Under the pieces are notes generated by a model that had not been told where the DNA came from, did no database searches, and saw only the letters and a program-made list of their open reading frames with translations. 34,115 nucleotides of DNA from Patescibacteria group bacterium (GTDB lineage Bacteria > Patescibacteriota > Microgenomatia > UBA10105 > UBA927). Shown here in pieces: positions 9,907 through 17,547 of the stretch. The stretch is from the NCBI GenBank assembly GCA_023379025.1, contig JAMCTH010000011.1:1-34115 (forward strand), read 5' to 3'. The translations under genes were made by a program, and so were the position numbers. How positions within the stretch are numbered: the stretch's first letter is position 1; every line of letters starts with the position of its first letter.

Positions 9907-12249
9907 TTATTGCTTGTTCTCCGAAATCGTGACGGAGATGTTGTTTGGGTTCAACGGCATGAAACCGCTGAACGGCCACAGATGAAATACCACGCTGATC
10001 TCGCCGACACCGGTTATACCTCCTGCATAGGACTGCACCGCGGCATTACTTTTTCCGGCAATCGCATTGCGTATGGCGGTAGTATCAAGAACCGGCACGG
10101 CGGTTGCCGTATAGGTAACCGGCAGGTTCACGGTCTTGTCCTTCTGTACTTTGGGAGTACCCAATGCTACCGTCAGGTGATCCTCCGGCACGGTATACCC
10201 GGCCGGGATCTTATCTGCTGCGATGGCCCGGAGCAGTGACAGAAGATCCCTGCTGTTGTATGCGGTTCCCGATACCGTCAGGGTTACGGTGCCGTGGAGC
10301 GAGGATGCCTGCTGGTCGAGTTCCTGGTCGAATTTTTTGGAGGATACCGTCGTTTGTACCGTCCCTTCGATGAGCTTGTCTCCGGAACCCACTGCGCCGC
10401 CCAGCTCCTGCGTGGACTTCGCGACTAACTCGTCGGATACGCTTTTGACCAGCGTATCATAATCCGCCCGACTCACGACGGTAACGGTTTTGCTTGAACC
10501 GCCGGCAAGCGCCTGGTCGTTCCGGGCGGTTACGGTGCTTGAAGGGGTACTAACAAAGGAAAACTCCGTTCCGGAAGGAAGATTTCCGCCGGGGCCGATG
10601 GATACCGCCGTCACATCGGCGGTTCCGGTTCCGTATATTCTGGAACCGATGTTTTCGCTTGCGCTGGCTACGGAAACATCTGAATCCAGCGTGAATTTGA
10701 GTGAACCGTTCGTCAGAACCGTCCCTTTCGGAAACACCTGCTCGGTCAGTGATTTATTGTAGATGGTTACCGTACCTTTCGCGGGGTTTCCGATCTGCTT
10801 TGTTCCGGTGACGGCAATGGTTTTCTCCCCGCTCATGGTCGCTTCTTCCGTCTTTCCGGGAATCGTATCCGATGCCGCCGACGGTGATGATGCGGAAGGG
10901 TCGACAGTGACGGGTACGGAATCCGATACGGTCTTTGTTGCGGCAACAATCGTGACCGAAGCGCCCGGTAAAAACCACAAACCGGCAGCGGCGGACGTGA
11001 GGAGGATAAGGATGCCGGCGCCCGCTTTCCATCGGTCCACTCCTCCGGGAAGCCTTGCGTCGGAAAAGATGGTCCTGAGGTTTGGCATGCGCAGCGAAGT
11101 CAACAGAGAGGCAAACCGGGAAACGCCCAAACCCGGCGGGCCCGCCTGATGACCAGGGGGCCGGATGCGCTCATCGGCATATGCTTCCTCCCCGGGCGGC
11201 AGGTCCACGGTTCCGGTTCGTGCCCGCTCGTCCAGGATATCCTCTTTTTTCCGGAATCCCAGGGATTCCGGCTCAACCATAACGACATTGGACGCCTCCC
11301 CGCCGGCTTTCCCGTCCGGCCCGCGCGTTTCATGCCCACACGCCTCCGTTTCGGAATCCGGGGGTTCCTGTTCCTCTCCGTCCTTTGAAACCGCGTACGC
11401 TTCTGCCTCATGCTGCGCAACCGCCCGGACCGCTCCGTGCCCTTCCGTACCTCCCGCCGCAGGACTCTCGTCTGCCGTCTCCGTTCCCATCGCTTTGGCA
11501 AGCTCCGCGGACCCGGCAAAACACACCGAGGTGATGATATCTTTCATGCCGATGATCTCGATCTTCGGAAAATGGAGAAAATTTGCCCTGGTCGGCCAGG
11601 GGTGTTTGAGGAGCTGGGACTGCAGTTCCTCAAGGCGGGTTTTGTTCTGCCCGAACAGTTCGATACGAGACGGCAGCACCTCCGCCTCGGTATAGCTTTT
11701 CAGCGTCTGTTCCAGACGGCCCGCAACGCCGTCGTCCATCTGGAGAATCCGCTGGCCGAGAGCCATGCCGACTTTATAGACGGAAACGGTAAGGGTGTCA
11801 CCTGCGAGGTAAAGGAGGATCACGCTCGGCGGAACTCCTTCATCCGCCTTCAGTTTGTGGATGATGCTCTGCTCAAGGGAAACGTAGCCGATCGGCTCAA
11901 GATCCAGCGTTTTGGTGAGTTTTTTGATGTGCGGTTTTATCTCGGACGATATATCCCCTTCAGACGTAAGGTATGGTGCCGCCAATCCGAGAACCACTTT
12001 TTTGAGCTCCCGTCCGCCTCCCGCCGCATCTATTTTCCCCAGCGCCCGGTCCGTCGCCTCGGTGCGTTCCTCCCAGGTGTCCCCGGCGACGCGCTCTCCG
12101 GCGGCAGTCACAATATCAGGTCTGCCGCTCGAACCAACCGACCAGACCGCCACGGCACAAAAACCCGGATCCAGAAGAAGCGACAGGTACCCATGCGCCT
12201 CTTTCCTGTCTTTATGAAATAGCTGGTCTATGGCGCCGGGCAGGTTCAT
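9907..12249 (-). CDS. Actin-like (PilM/FtsA-type) plus baseplate-J-like membrane protein
   Basis: A 780-residue protein with three visible parts. Residues 1-255 look like a degenerate actin/PilM-like cytoplasmic domain (YLSLLLDPGF, VVLGLAAPYLTSEGD, ILLYLAGDTLTVSVY). Residues 256-405 are an acidic, Gly/Pro-rich linker. Residues 408-427 are a single transmembrane helix. Residues 430-780 are Ser/Thr/Val-rich and resemble the baseplate J/gp47-like domain often annotated in CPR genomes (GTKQIGNPAKGTVTIYNK, PGGNLPSGTEF), followed by an alternating-strand tail. The topology would be N-inside, C-outside. It lies between alaS and the sortase, so it may be a surface structure or a sortase partner. The N-terminal assignment rests on pattern only; the baseplate-J resemblance is firmer. 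Confidence 0.75.
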   Translation of the reverse strand: MNLPGAIDQLFHKDRKEAHGYLSLLLDPGFCAVAVWSVGSSGRPDIVTAAGERVAGDTWEERTEATDRALGKIDAAGGGRELKKVVLGLAAPYLTSEGDISSEIKPHIKKLTKTLDLEPIGYVSLEQSIIHKLKADEGVPPSVILLYLAGDTLTVSVYKVGMALGQRILQMDDGVAGRLEQTLKSYTEAEVLPSRIELFGQNKTRLEELQSQLLKHPWPTRANFLHFPKIEIIGMKDIITSVCFAGSAELAKAMGTETADESPAAGGTEGHGAVRAVAQHEAEAYAVSKDGEEQEPPDSETEACGHETRGPDGKAGGEASNVVMVEPESLGFRKKEDILDERARTGTVDLPPGEEAYADERIRPPGHQAGPPGLGVSRFASLLTSLRMPNLRTIFSDARLPGGVDRWKAGAGILILLTSAAAGLWFLPGASVTIVAATKTVSDSVPVTVDPSASSPSAASDTIPGKTEEATMSGEKTIAVTGTKQIGNPAKGTVTIYNKSLTEQVFPKGTVLTNGSLKFTLDSDVSVASASENIGSRIYGTGTADVTAVSIGPGGNLPSGTEFSFVSTPSSTVTARNDQALAGGSSKTVTVVSRADYDTLVKSVSDELVAKSTQELGGAVGSGDKLIEGTVQTTVSSKKFDQELDQQASSLHGTVTLTVSGTAYNSRDLLSLLRAIAADKIPAGYTVPEDHLTVALGTPKVQKDKTVNLPVTYTATAVPVLDTTAIRNAIAGKSNAAVQSYAGGITGVGEISVVFHLWPFSGFMPLNPNNISVTISENKQ

Positions 12250-12291
12250 ACCTCAAACAGACGGAATCGTATCATACCGCGTTACGCTCCA

Positions 12292-14139
12292 CTAATTCCC
12301 GGAAGCCGCGGGGGTCAACCTGGCATACATTCTCCGGATGCCGGCGCCCGCAGACTCCTCTTTTTGTATTGTAAAGTGGCCGAGCCTGCCTGTAAAGGCA
12401 ACGTGCGGCCCGCCGCAGAACTCGGCGGAAAAAAAGTGTTCCGGACTCCCCACATAATACACGCTTACCCGGTCCGGATATTTGTGGCCGAATTCCATCT
12501 GGGCGCCGATTGTTTCGGCCTCGGCGCGGTCCATCTCCACGCGCGTCACGGGCAGGTTCTCCCGGATGGTATCGTTGACCAGGTTTTCCACCCGGCTGAG
12601 CTCGTCCGGCGTCAGCTTCCTGCCGAAATTAAAATCCATCCGGAGCCGCTCGGCCGTGATGTTACTTCCCCGCTGGCGTATGGACGGATCGATCGCCTGC
12701 TGGAGCGCCGCAAGAAGGAGATGATGGGCGGTATGCAGTTTGGTCGTCTCTTCGCCCTGATCCGCAAGCCCGCCTCTGAACATGCCCGCCGCCGCGGTAC
12801 GGGACAGGGCTTTATGCTTCTCGAACTCTTCTTCAAACCTTCTCCGGTCAGGATGCTGGCCTTTCCCTTCCGCGATCTCTACCGTCATCTCCCAGGGGAA
12901 TCCGTAGGTCTCATAGAGCGTAAAAGCCGTCTGCCCGTTTATCTCTGAGAGTTTTTCTATCTCATGCAGTCCCTTTTCCAGTGATCTGCCGAACCGTACC
13001 GCCTCCTCTTCGAGGATCGCTTTCGTATCCCTCATGCGGGCGCGGACCTCGGGGTAAACGGCATCATATATTTCCGCTACCGGTTCGGCAAGGGTACCGA
13101 CGTAGCGCCAGTCGCCGGACAGGCCCAGCTCCCTGCCGTAAAGAAGCGCACGGCGTATAAGCCTCCGGAGGATGTATCCCTGCTGTTTGTTCGACGGCCC
13201 GACGCCGTCGGACAGCATCATCACCGCGCCCCGGACATGATCGGCTATGATGCGCATGGCCCGGGTGTCGTGCTCTTCCCGGCCGTACGTCCGTTTTGCC
13301 GCCCGTTCAAGCACCCGGATCACCGGCCGGAAGAGATCCGTATCAAAGACATCCGGGGTTCCGTTGGCGGCAGCCACCTGCCGCTCGAGGCCTCCGCCGA
13401 AATCCACATTCTTCTGGGACAATTCCGAAAGGCTTCCGTCGGCCTGTTTCTGGTACTGCATGAATACGGAATTGGCAATCTCAAGGTATCGGCCGCAGTC
13501 GCAATTCGGGTGGCAGGGTTGGCCGTTGTATGGGGACCGTTCGTGCAGACGGAGTTCTTGTCCGAAATCATAGAACACCTCGCTGTCCGGCCCTCCCGGC
13601 TCTCCCGCCGGCATCCTGTCCGGTTCTCCTGCACGGCTCCACCAGTTGTTCTTTGCCGGGTATGCGAAAACCCGTTCCCCTTCTCCGGCGTCAATCCCGG
13701 CACGGGCAAATATATCCTTCCATATCCTGATGGATTCCGTATCCTTGGGGACGGCGCCGTTCCCTGCAAACACGGAAACAAAGAGTTTATGGGGATCTAA
13801 ACCGAGTTCGCCCGTCAGGTAGGCAAACACCCAGGGAAGCTGTTCTTTTTTGAAGTAGTCCCCGAACGACCAGTTGCCGAGCATCTCGAAAAAGGTCGTG
13901 TGGCGGTTGTCTCCTACCTCTTCGATGTCCTGCAGTCTCACCGCCTTCTGGCTGTTTACCAGCCGTTTCCCGAGCGGATGCGGCTCTCCCAGAATATTGC
14001 GGATAAGCGGCTGCATGCCCGCAGACACGAAAAGCGTCGTCGGGTCGTTTGCCGGAACCAGGGGTGCGGAGGGGATTTCCACATGCCCGCGGGCGGTATA
14101 AAAGCCGATAAACTTTTTCCTGATTTCAGACGAATTCAT
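12292..14139 (-). CDS. alaS: Alanyl-tRNA synthetase, short form without C-Ala domain
   Basis: This enzyme charges tRNA-Ala and hydrolyses mischarged Ser/Gly-tRNA-Ala. The 615 residues cover the class II catalytic core (residues 1-240: FVSAGMQPL, TTFFEMLGNWSFGDYFK, CDCGRYLEIANSVFMQY), the tRNA-recognition helices (240-450) and the editing domain with zinc ligands His469 and His473 (HTAHH) and Cys575 and His579 (CGGPH). The usual C-terminal C-Ala/DHHA1 oligomerisation domain is absent (the E. coli enzyme has about 875 residues), as is common in CPR bacteria. The protein ends cleanly after the editing domain and shows no sign of decay. A TATAAT box 7 bases before the ATG and the lack of a Shine-Dalgarno site suggest a leaderless mRNA. 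Confidence 0.97.
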   Translation of the reverse strand: MNSSEIRKKFIGFYTARGHVEIPSAPLVPANDPTTLFVSAGMQPLIRNILGEPHPLGKRLVNSQKAVRLQDIEEVGDNRHTTFFEMLGNWSFGDYFKKEQLPWVFAYLTGELGLDPHKLFVSVFAGNGAVPKDTESIRIWKDIFARAGIDAGEGERVFAYPAKNNWWSRAGEPDRMPAGEPGGPDSEVFYDFGQELRLHERSPYNGQPCHPNCDCGRYLEIANSVFMQYQKQADGSLSELSQKNVDFGGGLERQVAAANGTPDVFDTDLFRPVIRVLERAAKRTYGREEHDTRAMRIIADHVRGAVMMLSDGVGPSNKQQGYILRRLIRRALLYGRELGLSGDWRYVGTLAEPVAEIYDAVYPEVRARMRDTKAILEEEAVRFGRSLEKGLHEIEKLSEINGQTAFTLYETYGFPWEMTVEIAEGKGQHPDRRRFEEEFEKHKALSRTAAAGMFRGGLADQGEETTKLHTAHHLLLAALQQAIDPSIRQRGSNITAERLRMDFNFGRKLTPDELSRVENLVNDTIRENLPVTRVEMDRAEAETIGAQMEFGHKYPDRVSVYYVGSPEHFFSAEFCGGPHVAFTGRLGHFTIQKEESAGAGIRRMYARLTPAASGN

Positions 14140-14146
14140 ACGGCCG

Positions 14147-14152
14147 ATTATA
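14147..14152 (-). promoter_or_regulatory. -10 box of alaS, leaderless arrangement
   Basis: TATAAT on the minus strand ends 7 bases before the alaS ATG (14139), which puts the transcription start at or beside the start codon. No good -35 box is seen. It lies between the toxin stop and alaS. Confidence 0.55.
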
Positions 14153-14154
14153 GA

Positions 14155-14448
14155 CTATATTCTGTAGAGCTGGCTATGAGTCCCGATGGCATCAAAATAG
14201 ATAACCGTTCCGTCTGATGTCTCAATCATCCTAAACAACGCCCGCCAATCACCGGTTATGTTTATACTCCGGTAGCGCTCAAGTTGGCCGGTCAACTGAT
14301 GATTATGTAACGTTGGATGAAAAGGATTGGCAAGATAAATTTCACGTCTTTCCCGAAATGCTTCTTGAATAGATAGTGGAGATTTTCTTAATTGTTTAAG
14401 AAACCGTTTTGAATAATCAATGCTTGGCGGATTTTTGTTTTCGGCCAT
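14155..14448 (-). CDS. Type II toxin, RelE/YafQ family mRNA interferase
   Basis: A 97-residue basic protein with the RelE/ParE fold pattern of the YafQ subgroup: IDYSKRFLKQLRKSP, then HPTLHNHQLTG, ITGDWRALFRM and a C-terminal YFDAIGTHSQLY. The histidines and the DWR segment match the positions YafQ uses for ribosome-dependent mRNA cleavage. The start overlaps the antitoxin end by 32 bases, so the pair is translationally coupled. It ends 15 bases upstream of alaS on the same strand. The length is normal for the family and nothing looks truncated. Confidence 0.9.
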   Translation of the reverse strand: MAENKNPPSIDYSKRFLKQLRKSPLSIQEAFRERREIYLANPFHPTLHNHQLTGQLERYRSINITGDWRALFRMIETSDGTVIYFDAIGTHSQLYRI

Positions 14449-14725
14449 TAGCTATCATTTTATCAAGAAACGCAAGCTCTTCACCAGATGTATCAAAATG
14501 CATGTACCGTCCGGCTTTTCTGTCTTCCTCCGATTCCCGGAGAGTTTTGAGAAGATACGGAGTCGGTTCTTCATGAAGCGAAAGGTGCACGCTTTTCGTC
14601 CTGATCAAATTCCGTAAATAACTATTGATTACCCCGCTTAAACTGAACCCTAACTCACGGGCAACTTTTCGGGCCTTCAATTTCACTGCGGGATCGGTTT
14701 TAATAGTAATTACCGCCGTATTCAT
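14417..14725 (-). CDS. Type II antitoxin, RelB/DinJ family
   Basis: A 102-residue protein. The N-terminal third (AVITIKTDPAVKLKARKVARELGFSLS, given here only as ends: TIKTDPAVKLKA, ARELGFSLSGVIN) is a ribbon-helix-helix DNA-binding domain like DinJ/RelB. The C-terminal half is charged and probably wraps the toxin. It comes first in the operon and overlaps the toxin gene by 32 bases. A strong promoter with a palindrome over its -10 box lies directly upstream, which fits autorepression by the antitoxin. The gene is AT-richer than alaS, suggesting acquired DNA. Confidence 0.9.
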   Translation of the reverse strand: MNTAVITIKTDPAVKLKARKVARELGFSLSGVINSYLRNLIRTKSVHLSLHEEPTPYLLKTLRESEEDRKAGRYMHFDTSGEELAFLDKMIANGRKQKSAKH

Positions 14726-14734
14726 ATATATACA

Positions 14735-14763
14735 AAGTATATACTTATTCTATATATTGTCAA
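14735..14763 (-). promoter_or_regulatory. Toxin-antitoxin promoter with palindromic operator
   Basis: On the minus strand TTGACA (14758-14763), a 16-base spacer and TATACT (14736-14741). The perfect 12-bp palindrome AAGTATATACTT at 14735-14746 covers the -10 box, and a related AAGTATAT lies near 14769-14776 towards the divergent gene. A ribbon-helix-helix antitoxin dimer would be expected to bind here. Confidence 0.75.
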
Positions 14764-14768
14764 TATGA

Positions 14769-14774
14769 TATACT
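14769..14774 (+). promoter_or_regulatory. -10 box of the DHFR-like gene, leaderless arrangement
   Basis: TATACT on the plus strand ends 7 bases before the ATG at 14782. There is no Shine-Dalgarno site and only a poor -35 region. It shares the 56-base divergent intergenic region with the toxin-antitoxin promoter, so the two may be co-regulated. Confidence 0.5.
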
Positions 14775-14781
14775 TGCATCA

Positions 14782-15354
14782 ATGAAGGTAACGATCTACA
14801 TGGCCGTGACCGCAAACGGCATGATCGCACGGGAAACGGGTGAAACGCCGTTTACCTCAAAAGCCGATTATCGCGCATTCCGGGCCCAGTGCCGGAAGAC
14901 GAAAGCCGTGATCGTCGGAAGACGGACGTTTGAAATCATCCGAAATGATGCGGAGTTTTTCTGGCAGGACTGCCGGTATTGGATCGTGACACGGCACGCT
15001 TCGGATATTGCAGCCCCTCTTCCTCCCAATGTCACTGTTTCCTCAGATACACCGGAAAGGATTGTGAGGAGTGTCGGACGCGCAGGGTTTAACTCCATCA
15101 CGATCATGGGTGGAGCAGGAACGAACACCTCATTTCTTGCCGCCGGCGTGGTCACGGATATCATTCTTGATATCGAACCGTTTGTGTACCTCCGGGGTAT
15201 CCCCCTGTTTCACCCAGAGTTACCCTTGGAGGTTCCTCTCAGGCTTCTTGAGGTAAAACGCCTCAGTCCTCAAACGATCCAACTCCATTATTACGTAACT
15301 CATGGAAACTCGTCCAAACGACAATACCATTCTCGAGAGTACAAAAAAATCTGA
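14782..15354 (+). CDS. Dihydrofolate reductase / RibD C-terminal family reductase
   Basis: A 190-residue protein of the DHFR/RibD-C fold. It opens with KVTIYMAVTANGMIA, typical of the family, then shows AVIVGRRTFEII (NADPH pocket) and SITIMGGAGTNTSFLAAGVVTDIILDIEPFVYLRG-type glycine-rich and following strands (IMGGAGTNTSFLAAG near residues 108-122). It probably reduces a pterin- or pyrimidine-like substrate with NADPH, but the family is broad and the substrate is not readable. The C-terminal 20 residues are basic and look disordered. It is divergent from the toxin-antitoxin operon with a leaderless-type promoter, and 62 bases precede the next gene. Confidence 0.85.
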   Translation: MKVTIYMAVTANGMIARETGETPFTSKADYRAFRAQCRKTKAVIVGRRTFEIIRNDAEFFWQDCRYWIVTRHASDIAAPLPPNVTVSSDTPERIVRSVGRAGFNSITIMGGAGTNTSFLAAGVVTDIILDIEPFVYLRGIPLFHPELPLEVPLRLLEVKRLSPQTIQLHYYVTHGNSSKRQYHSREYKKI

Positions 15355-15416
15355 AGCCTAAAACTTGCATCAGAGTGATAAAAAGCGTAACAATAGATAC
15401 AAGAAAAGGAGGACCT

Positions 15417-16358
15417 GTGAGAAAAGCCGTCTTTATAGATTATAAGAACGGGGAAATTGCAAGTAACATATTTACCCGACTAAAGATAAATTTTGAAACC
15501 GTGGACTTCTGTCAGCGAAGTGATTCAGATGTGTTAATGAAAGTAAAAGATGCAGATGCATTTTTTGTAAAAATTTCCACTACTGTAGATAAGGAACTCA
15601 TTGATGCTGCACCGGCACTAAAATACATTGGGGTCTGCTCCACAGCATTCGATGCCGTCGATACAAAATATGCTCGATCCAAAGGAGTAAGCGTCTGTAA
15701 CTTGGGCGGGTATAGCACAGAAGCCGTTGCAGAATTTTTCTTCGCGTCGCTTTTTGAAACAATCAGAGATCTCGAACGTGCTAAAAATCAGGCCAGAAAG
15801 GAAGACTATTCATTTGCATCATTTATGGGTCGAGAACTCCAGAATAAAACACTCGGCGTCATAGGAGCAGGAACTATTGGATCCAGAATAGCCACTATCG
15901 GGATTGGCATTGGAATGAAGGTAATCTATTTTTCCAGAAAAAATAAGCCTGCGATAGAAACGCTGGGGGCGGTTAAATATCCTCTTGAAGATATTGTAAA
16001 AAACAGCGATTTTATTTCAGTTAATCTGGCACTCAATGCCGAAACAAAAGAACTGGTATCCAAGGATAAAGTCGCGCTAATAAAAAAGGGCGCTGTACTT
16101 ATTAACCTCGCGCCGCCACCATTACTGGACCAGGAAGCGGTTCTGAAAAAAGCTGCAAGCGGCGACCTAACATATATTTTTGACCATTCTGACGATATGG
16201 ACCCATCTTTAGTCAAACGTTTCCTACAGATCGGCAATTGTATTGTCTATCCGCCTGTTGCCTTTCGTACGATCGAAGCGGATATCAACAGATGGGAAAC
16301 CTTCGTGGGCAATATCGAACACTTCATAAAGGGCGCTCCAACAAACGTGATAAACTGA
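15417..16358 (+). CDS. D-2-hydroxyacid dehydrogenase homologue lacking catalytic residues
   Basis: A 313-residue protein with the fold of NAD-dependent D-isomer-specific 2-hydroxyacid dehydrogenases. The Rossmann motif GVIGAGTIGSRIA (148-160) is intact. The usual catalytic set is not: the segment that normally reads NTARG-LVD is NLAPPPLLDQ (230-239), so the catalytic Arg is gone. The Asp-Val-Phe-Glu loop is FDHSDDMDP, and the TPHI-type His segment is VYPPVAF (277-283). It may bind NAD(H) without normal dehydrogenase chemistry. I chose the GTG at 15417 because AAAGGAGG (15405-15412) precedes it; a GTG at 15375 is also in frame. The coding DNA is clearly AT-richer than its neighbours, suggesting horizontal transfer. 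Confidence 0.85.
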   Translation: MRKAVFIDYKNGEIASNIFTRLKINFETVDFCQRSDSDVLMKVKDADAFFVKISTTVDKELIDAAPALKYIGVCSTAFDAVDTKYARSKGVSVCNLGGYSTEAVAEFFFASLFETIRDLERAKNQARKEDYSFASFMGRELQNKTLGVIGAGTIGSRIATIGIGIGMKVIYFSRKNKPAIETLGAVKYPLEDIVKNSDFISVNLALNAETKELVSKDKVALIKKGAVLINLAPPPLLDQEAVLKKAASGDLTYIFDHSDDMDPSLVKRFLQIGNCIVYPPVAFRTIEADINRWETFVGNIEHFIKGAPTNVIN

Positions 16359-16401
16359 CCGAACGGATTTTTGGTGTTTTTCGATATCGGAAAACGCGCG
16401 G

Positions 16402-16407
16402 TATGGT
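16402..16407 (+). promoter_or_regulatory. Possible -10 box of the DUF5678/retropepsin pair
   Basis: TATGGT ends 7 bases before the ATG at 16415, with TTTCGA about 17 bases further upstream and no Shine-Dalgarno site. This is the same spacing seen at 5002, 14147 and 14769. The hexamers are weaker matches. Confidence 0.35.
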
Positions 16408-16414
16408 CTAACCT

Positions 16415-16639
16415 ATGTCATCCGGTCAATCAGGTAAAACAAACTATAACTTTTTCGTAGAAACCGACACGTCCCGGTTTACCGGTGAGTGGATCGCGAT
16501 AGCGCGGAAAAAAATCCTCGCTCACGGACCGGATGCCAAAAAAGTTTACGAACAGGGAAAACGGAAAGCCAACCGTGCGCGGGTATCGCTTGCAAAAATT
16601 CCGGACAAACGGCACGTCGTCTTCTCCGTTTTCCCATGA
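16415..16639 (+). CDS. Small DUF5678-like protein
   Basis: A 74-residue protein whose pattern (ETDTSRFTGEWIAIARKKILAHG, here by its ends: FTGEWIAIAR and KKILAHGPDAKKVYEQGK, then VVFSVFP) resembles the DUF5678 family. That is a small one-domain protein of unknown function with a W-hAIV-KKIIAHG core, a helix and a final beta strand ending in P. It overlaps the next gene by the four bases ATGA, so the two are translationally coupled. A DUF5678-like protein next to a retropepsin-like protease recurs in CPR and archaea as far as I recall; this is memory, not a search. Confidence 0.7.
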   Translation: MSSGQSGKTNYNFFVETDTSRFTGEWIAIARKKILAHGPDAKKVYEQGKRKANRARVSLAKIPDKRHVVFSVFP

Positions 16640-17034
16640 TCACCTTCCGGTATAAAGAAGAGCCTCTCGGCGAAAACGGACAGTCGATCATGCGCCCGGT
16701 TGCAGATGTTTTTCTGAAAACGACCTCCGGCGCATGGATCGAATACCACCCCTACATCGATTCCGGAGCTGATGTTTCCGTCATCCCCCTTTCGCTCGGT
16801 CGCCTCATTGGACTGACGACCGGACAGACTGTCACATCGGATATTGCGGGAGTCTCCGGAAGCATTCCGGTCGTCTACAAATCAGTGCAGATGAAGATAG
16901 GTTCAGCAGGCTTTCCGGTAACCGTCACCTGGGCACTCACGGAAGATGTGCCCGCCCTTCTCGGAAGAACGGATATATTTGACCGCTTTACGGTCACCTT
17001 CCGCCAGTCCGAAAACACGATCACCTTTGCATAA
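16636..17034 (+). CDS. Retropepsin-like aspartic protease domain protein
   Basis: A 132-residue single-domain aspartic protease homologue. The active-site motif D-S-G-A (Asp42 in YIDSGADVSVIP) and the later hydrophobic-hydrophobic-Gly motif (ALLGRTDIFDRF, about 107-118) are both present, as in retropepsins, which act as dimers. No signal peptide is seen. The start ATG at 16636 lies inside the stop codon of the preceding gene (ATGA overlap). I chose it over longer in-frame starts, which would run through the DUF5678 gene. The cellular substrate is unknown. Confidence 0.85.
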   Translation: MITFRYKEEPLGENGQSIMRPVADVFLKTTSGAWIEYHPYIDSGADVSVIPLSLGRLIGLTTGQTVTSDIAGVSGSIPVVYKSVQMKIGSAGFPVTVTWALTEDVPALLGRTDIFDRFTVTFRQSENTITFA

Positions 17035-17065
17035 ACGCAACGGAGTAACACTTTACGCACAACGC

Positions 17066-17085
17066 GTTACAGCGACCGCTGTAAC
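17066..17085. terminator. Hairpin between convergent genes
   Basis: An 8-bp perfect stem (GTTACAGC/GCTGTAAC) with a GACC loop sits between the convergent retropepsin gene and the YtxH-like gene. No long T-run follows on either strand, so it is at best a weak bidirectional terminator. Confidence 0.4.
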
Positions 17086-17151
17086 TTGTTGGATATAAAA
17101 CCAATAATCTGCCGCGGCAGAACACAACCGGACATGGCTACATTATGGGAA

Positions 17152-17547
17152 TTAGGAAGACTGCTTCTTCGGCAGGTTTTTGAAGAGGCGTTTTCTGATC
17201 TCCGCGGTCGTCTTTCTCCCCCGTTCCTGGATGGCTTCTATGTTTGCCAGCGCCGTATCGAGGCTTTCCGTTGCCCCGTCGGTTAACTCTTCCTTTTTAT
17301 CCTCAATCGTATCGATGACCTGTGTTTTGATCTCTTCTCCCTGTTTTGCCAGCTCCTTTCCCTTTTTCTCGAGTTCATCCAGCCGGCTCTCGAGTCCGTC
17401 AATAAAATCCTCACTCTTTTTCTCAAGAAGTTTACCGGTTTTCTTCCCCTCCTTGGTGCCCAAAAAAAAGAGTGTGATCGCTCCGAGAAGTCCCCCGATA
17501 AAAAAGCCTACCCAAAACCGACCGTCATGACGGGATTCTTCACTCAT
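17152..17547 (-). CDS. YtxH-like small membrane protein
   Basis: A 131-residue protein with one N-terminal transmembrane segment (residues 11-30, FWVGFFIGGLLGAITLFFLG) containing the GxxxG pattern of YtxH/gas-vesicle-GvpP-like proteins. A long charged coiled coil follows (about 36-125, rich in Lys and Glu). It resembles YtxH (PF12732), whose members are linked to envelope or general stress in Firmicutes; the function here is unknown. The start overlaps the upstream small gene by 8 bases, so they form a two-gene operon from the promoter at 17891-17919. Confidence 0.7.
   Translation of the reverse strand: MSEESRHDGRFWVGFFIGGLLGAITLFFLGTKEGKKTGKLLEKKSEDFIDGLESRLDELEKKGKELAKQGEEIKTQVIDTIEDKKEELTDGATESLDTALANIEAIQERGRKTTAEIRKRLFKNLPKKQSS

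Noticed and set aside
9907-12249. Prophage remnant suggested by the baseplate-J-like domain
   Set aside because: No other phage structural, integrase or lysis genes are near, and the gene sits in a tight run with alaS, sortase and mltG. In CPR genomes this domain occurs in cellular membrane proteins.
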